The position numbers and the translations under genes were made by a program. Positions 20,868 through 22,603 of a stretch of DNA of 22,603 nucleotides are shown in pieces. Below the pieces are notes generated by a model. That model was given only the letters and a program-made list of their open reading frames with translations. It was not told the origin of the DNA and did not search any database. The DNA is from Paramacrobiotus richtersi. Its lineage: Eukaryota; Tardigrada; Eutardigrada; Parachela; Macrobiotidae. The stretch lies in assembly GCA_034698045.1 (NCBI GenBank), contig JAQGAU010000925.1, positions 1 to 22,603 of the forward strand, written 5' to 3'. Numbering within the stretch: position 1 is the stretch's first letter; the number at the start of each line of letters is the position of its first letter.

Positions 20868-21140
20868 TGATATTCTACGTTGGCGCAACCCTCGGGTGAA
20901 GGATACCAGTCCGCCGGACAATGTTCCGCCGCGAAAAACAAACCCAGCAAGCTGGTCTTTGAGGGTGTATAGTACCACTTACCTTATTCACTCGCATCGC
21001 TTTATCTGACAGCGGAATGACCAAGCATGCAAATTGCCGAAGAATAAAGATAATGCATGGAAGGGTGTGTCCCGGATAACTGGACTACCTGTTGATCATG
21101 ATGTTTTCAAAGCAAAGCGCGTCGATGGAACACTGAAAGC
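20868..21140 (+). pseudogene. MADF pseudogene
   Basis: It aligns with the MADF gene from GATATTCTA onward. The MLYQ start has become ACG. Small insertions and deletions shift the frame, and the conserved Trp48 codon TGG is TGA at 21007-21009. Later words such as AATGCATGGAAGG and GTTGATC still match. The upstream non-coding match runs from about 20765, but the stretch matching the first MADF exon is deleted. After about 21140 no similarity remains that I can see. Confidence 0.8.
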
Positions 21141-21286
21141 CCGCAATAAATAACGTTTACGTAAATCTCGTTCACAGGTGGTTGGCAACAGTTTAATCCG
21201 GCGAAATTATAACCACAAATTAAAGACTGTTACGTTAACGGAAGTATCTTTTGACGTCTTCTCGGCTTTCCGGCATTTCAGTGCAG

Positions 21287-21355
21287 AAATTCATGAATTT
21301 CCCATTTCCTCATTCATGAATTCATGAAATTTCTCATTCGTGAATTCATGAATGC
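21287..21355. repeat. Cluster of ATTCATGAAT palindromes
   Basis: Several overlapping copies of the self-complementary words ATTCATGAAT and GAATTCATGAA lie within 70 bases, about 150-220 bases before the gene 5 ATG. No such cluster is seen upstream of genes 3 or 4. It may be simple-repeat expansion or a binding-site cluster. The rest of 21141-21508 holds no gene. Confidence 0.55.
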
Positions 21356-21508
21356 CTCGTTAATCTTTCCGTCGCTATTTCGGGTAGTGTTATCATAAGC
21401 AAAAATCTACAGGAAAAGCTTTTGCAATTGGAAATCCAGTTTTATTCGCAATTTCTGGCTGGTACTGACCTATTCATCTGAAATCTCAGTCGTTCCAGAT
21501 GAACCAAA

Positions 21509-22603
21509 ATGAAACCGCAGCAAGTTTTCGCATCCAAAACAGCTGGAACCAGCGCAATACCCGCATTCCGAGCATCTACCAGTCTGAGCCAGGCTCCTGG
21601 CCGCCTTTCATACAAAGACCTCATCAGGAAACTGGGCACGGATTTCGAAACGAGTCCGACGACATGGCGCCGAGCTGTCGATCACTCGGCCGAGGCGGTG
21701 GTCTTTTATAAAGTTGATCTGCGAGGCGACGTCCCGCGAATGTCGAAGAGCGTGCGTATTCGTCGCGAAGAAGGCCCTGGCAAAAACGTGTCTGGCATGA
21801 AGTATCTCGTGCCTACTGTGTATATGGGGGATATGGTTCTGGAATACACGTACGTCATGGGGATTATTGGGCAGAGATATTTGGAAGACGAAGATGATCT
21901 CATGAAACTGCTGGAACACGCTGATCTGCTGTACACCGCAGATGCTGACGAAAAGGAGGATGAAGAGACGGTGGATGGCAGCGCATTTGAAGAAGCTGAA
22001 GAGAGTAGCTCGCCAACAAGAGTGAAAGAAAAGAGTGGGACATTGAATACGGTTTTGAAATCGCCTCGGAAGCAGCGATCCACGAGGATCAGGTAAATTT
22101 GCGAATATCATGATCGTTGATTTTGGTATCACTGAATTGAGGAAAGACGATAAAAATAAACTGAGGGCAAAATAAAAATCAGTAGAAATAAAAGATCAAA
22201 CAGCAGTATATACTCTGAGGTAAGTAAGGTTACTCTTCACGTCAGTTTAGCACTGCGGGAACAAATTACGGACTTGTTGTTCGTAATTTATTTTTGCTGC
22301 AGCATTCCCGATAAGGAGGATAAAACGGCCAGAAAACGCAAGAACGGCAGTGTTGACTGGAATGATGGAGCATCAGGCAGTGCGGAGAAGTCCGGCATAG
22401 TTACTGTTCCGAAAAACGCTAAAGCCCGGTAATTCAGTTATTTAAAGTTTACACTTTACACATAAATAAATGAAATTATGAGTAAGTTCACTCAGTTAAA
22501 TTCAATGCAAATTAAGTGCTTTGGTCCTGACGGGATATGGCGGTTATACCTCGTAAAACCGCCCATACACCACCAACCGACGCTAGTCGGTAAGCAAGAC
22601 TCT
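21509..22603 (+). CDS. Gene 5 (partial): shared N-terminal domain and start of linker; runs off the window
   Basis: Exons 21509-22092 and 22303-22428 are visible, with phase 2 at both donors, as in genes 3 and 4. The first 236 residues are open. The shared domain covers about 37-144 and is nearly identical to those of genes 3 and 4 (one change is YQVDL to YKVDL). The acidic tail EKEDEETVDGSA and the downstream intron are most like gene 4, while the 5' UTR is most like gene 3. By homology the next exon should begin about 210 bases after 22428, just past the window end, but similarity to gene 4 stops near 22527, so an insertion may separate it. The C-terminal module is unknown. Confidence 0.78.
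22528..22603. mobile_element. Non-homologous segment at the window edge, possible insertion in gene 5
   Basis: Intron similarity to gene 4 ends abruptly after TTTGGTCC. The next bases contain two short hairpins: GGCGGTT with AACCGCC, and CCGAC with GTCGG around GCTA. The composition is more G+C-rich than the intron around it. It looks like the start of an inserted element or a different repeat, cut by the window end. I could not match it to a named family. Confidence 0.3.

Noticed and set aside
1-22603. tRNA, rRNA or CRISPR features
   Set aside because: No cloverleaf with a GGTTCGA-type arm, rRNA stretch or regularly spaced direct repeats was found on reading both strands. A covariance-model scan would settle the tRNA question.

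Overview
The window looks like nuclear DNA from an intron-rich metazoan. Every gene model is built from GT-AG introns with matching phases, polyadenylation signals are AATAAA-type, and the proteins are animal chromatin and DNA-binding families (PR/SET with C2H2 fingers, MADF, BEN-like). MADF, BEN-like and small C2H2 genes in a tandem array suggest an ecdysozoan such as an arthropod or tardigrade. I cannot fix the species from sequence alone. No CRISPR array, operon or bacterial signal was seen.

Layout. Positions 218-5532 (minus strand) hold a ten-exon PRDM gene with a zinc knuckle, a PR domain and about 16 C2H2-type fingers in three related exons. A 517-base gap (5533-6049) separates its start codon from the start codon of the first of five plus-strand paralogues: gene 1 (6050-9106), gene 2 (9676-12474), gene 3 (14146-16628), gene 4 (17606-19938) and gene 5 (21509 to beyond the window). 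A two-exon MADF gene (12979-13582) lies between genes 2 and 3. Degenerate remains of the gene 2 last exon (20321-20490) and of the MADF gene (20868-21140) lie between genes 4 and 5.

All five paralogues start with the same roughly 105-residue N-terminal domain, which I do not recognise as a named family. It runs from an SYK(D/E)LI motif through VVFY(Q/K)VDL and S-V-R-I-R to DEDDLMKLLEHA. Acidic or basic linkers and a C-terminal module follow. The C-terminal module differs: two dissimilar BEN-like tails in genes 1 and 2, and a single C2H2 finger in genes 3 and 4. The joins to the variable tails are all phase 1. The architecture resembles the known ZAD, KRAB or BTB plan, in which one N-terminal domain is combined with different DNA-binding ends, and this is the most interesting feature of the window.

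The spliced models were derived by hand. Each keeps frame through all exons, and complete models end in a stop codon. Expression, exact transcript ends and domain names are inferred, not shown.
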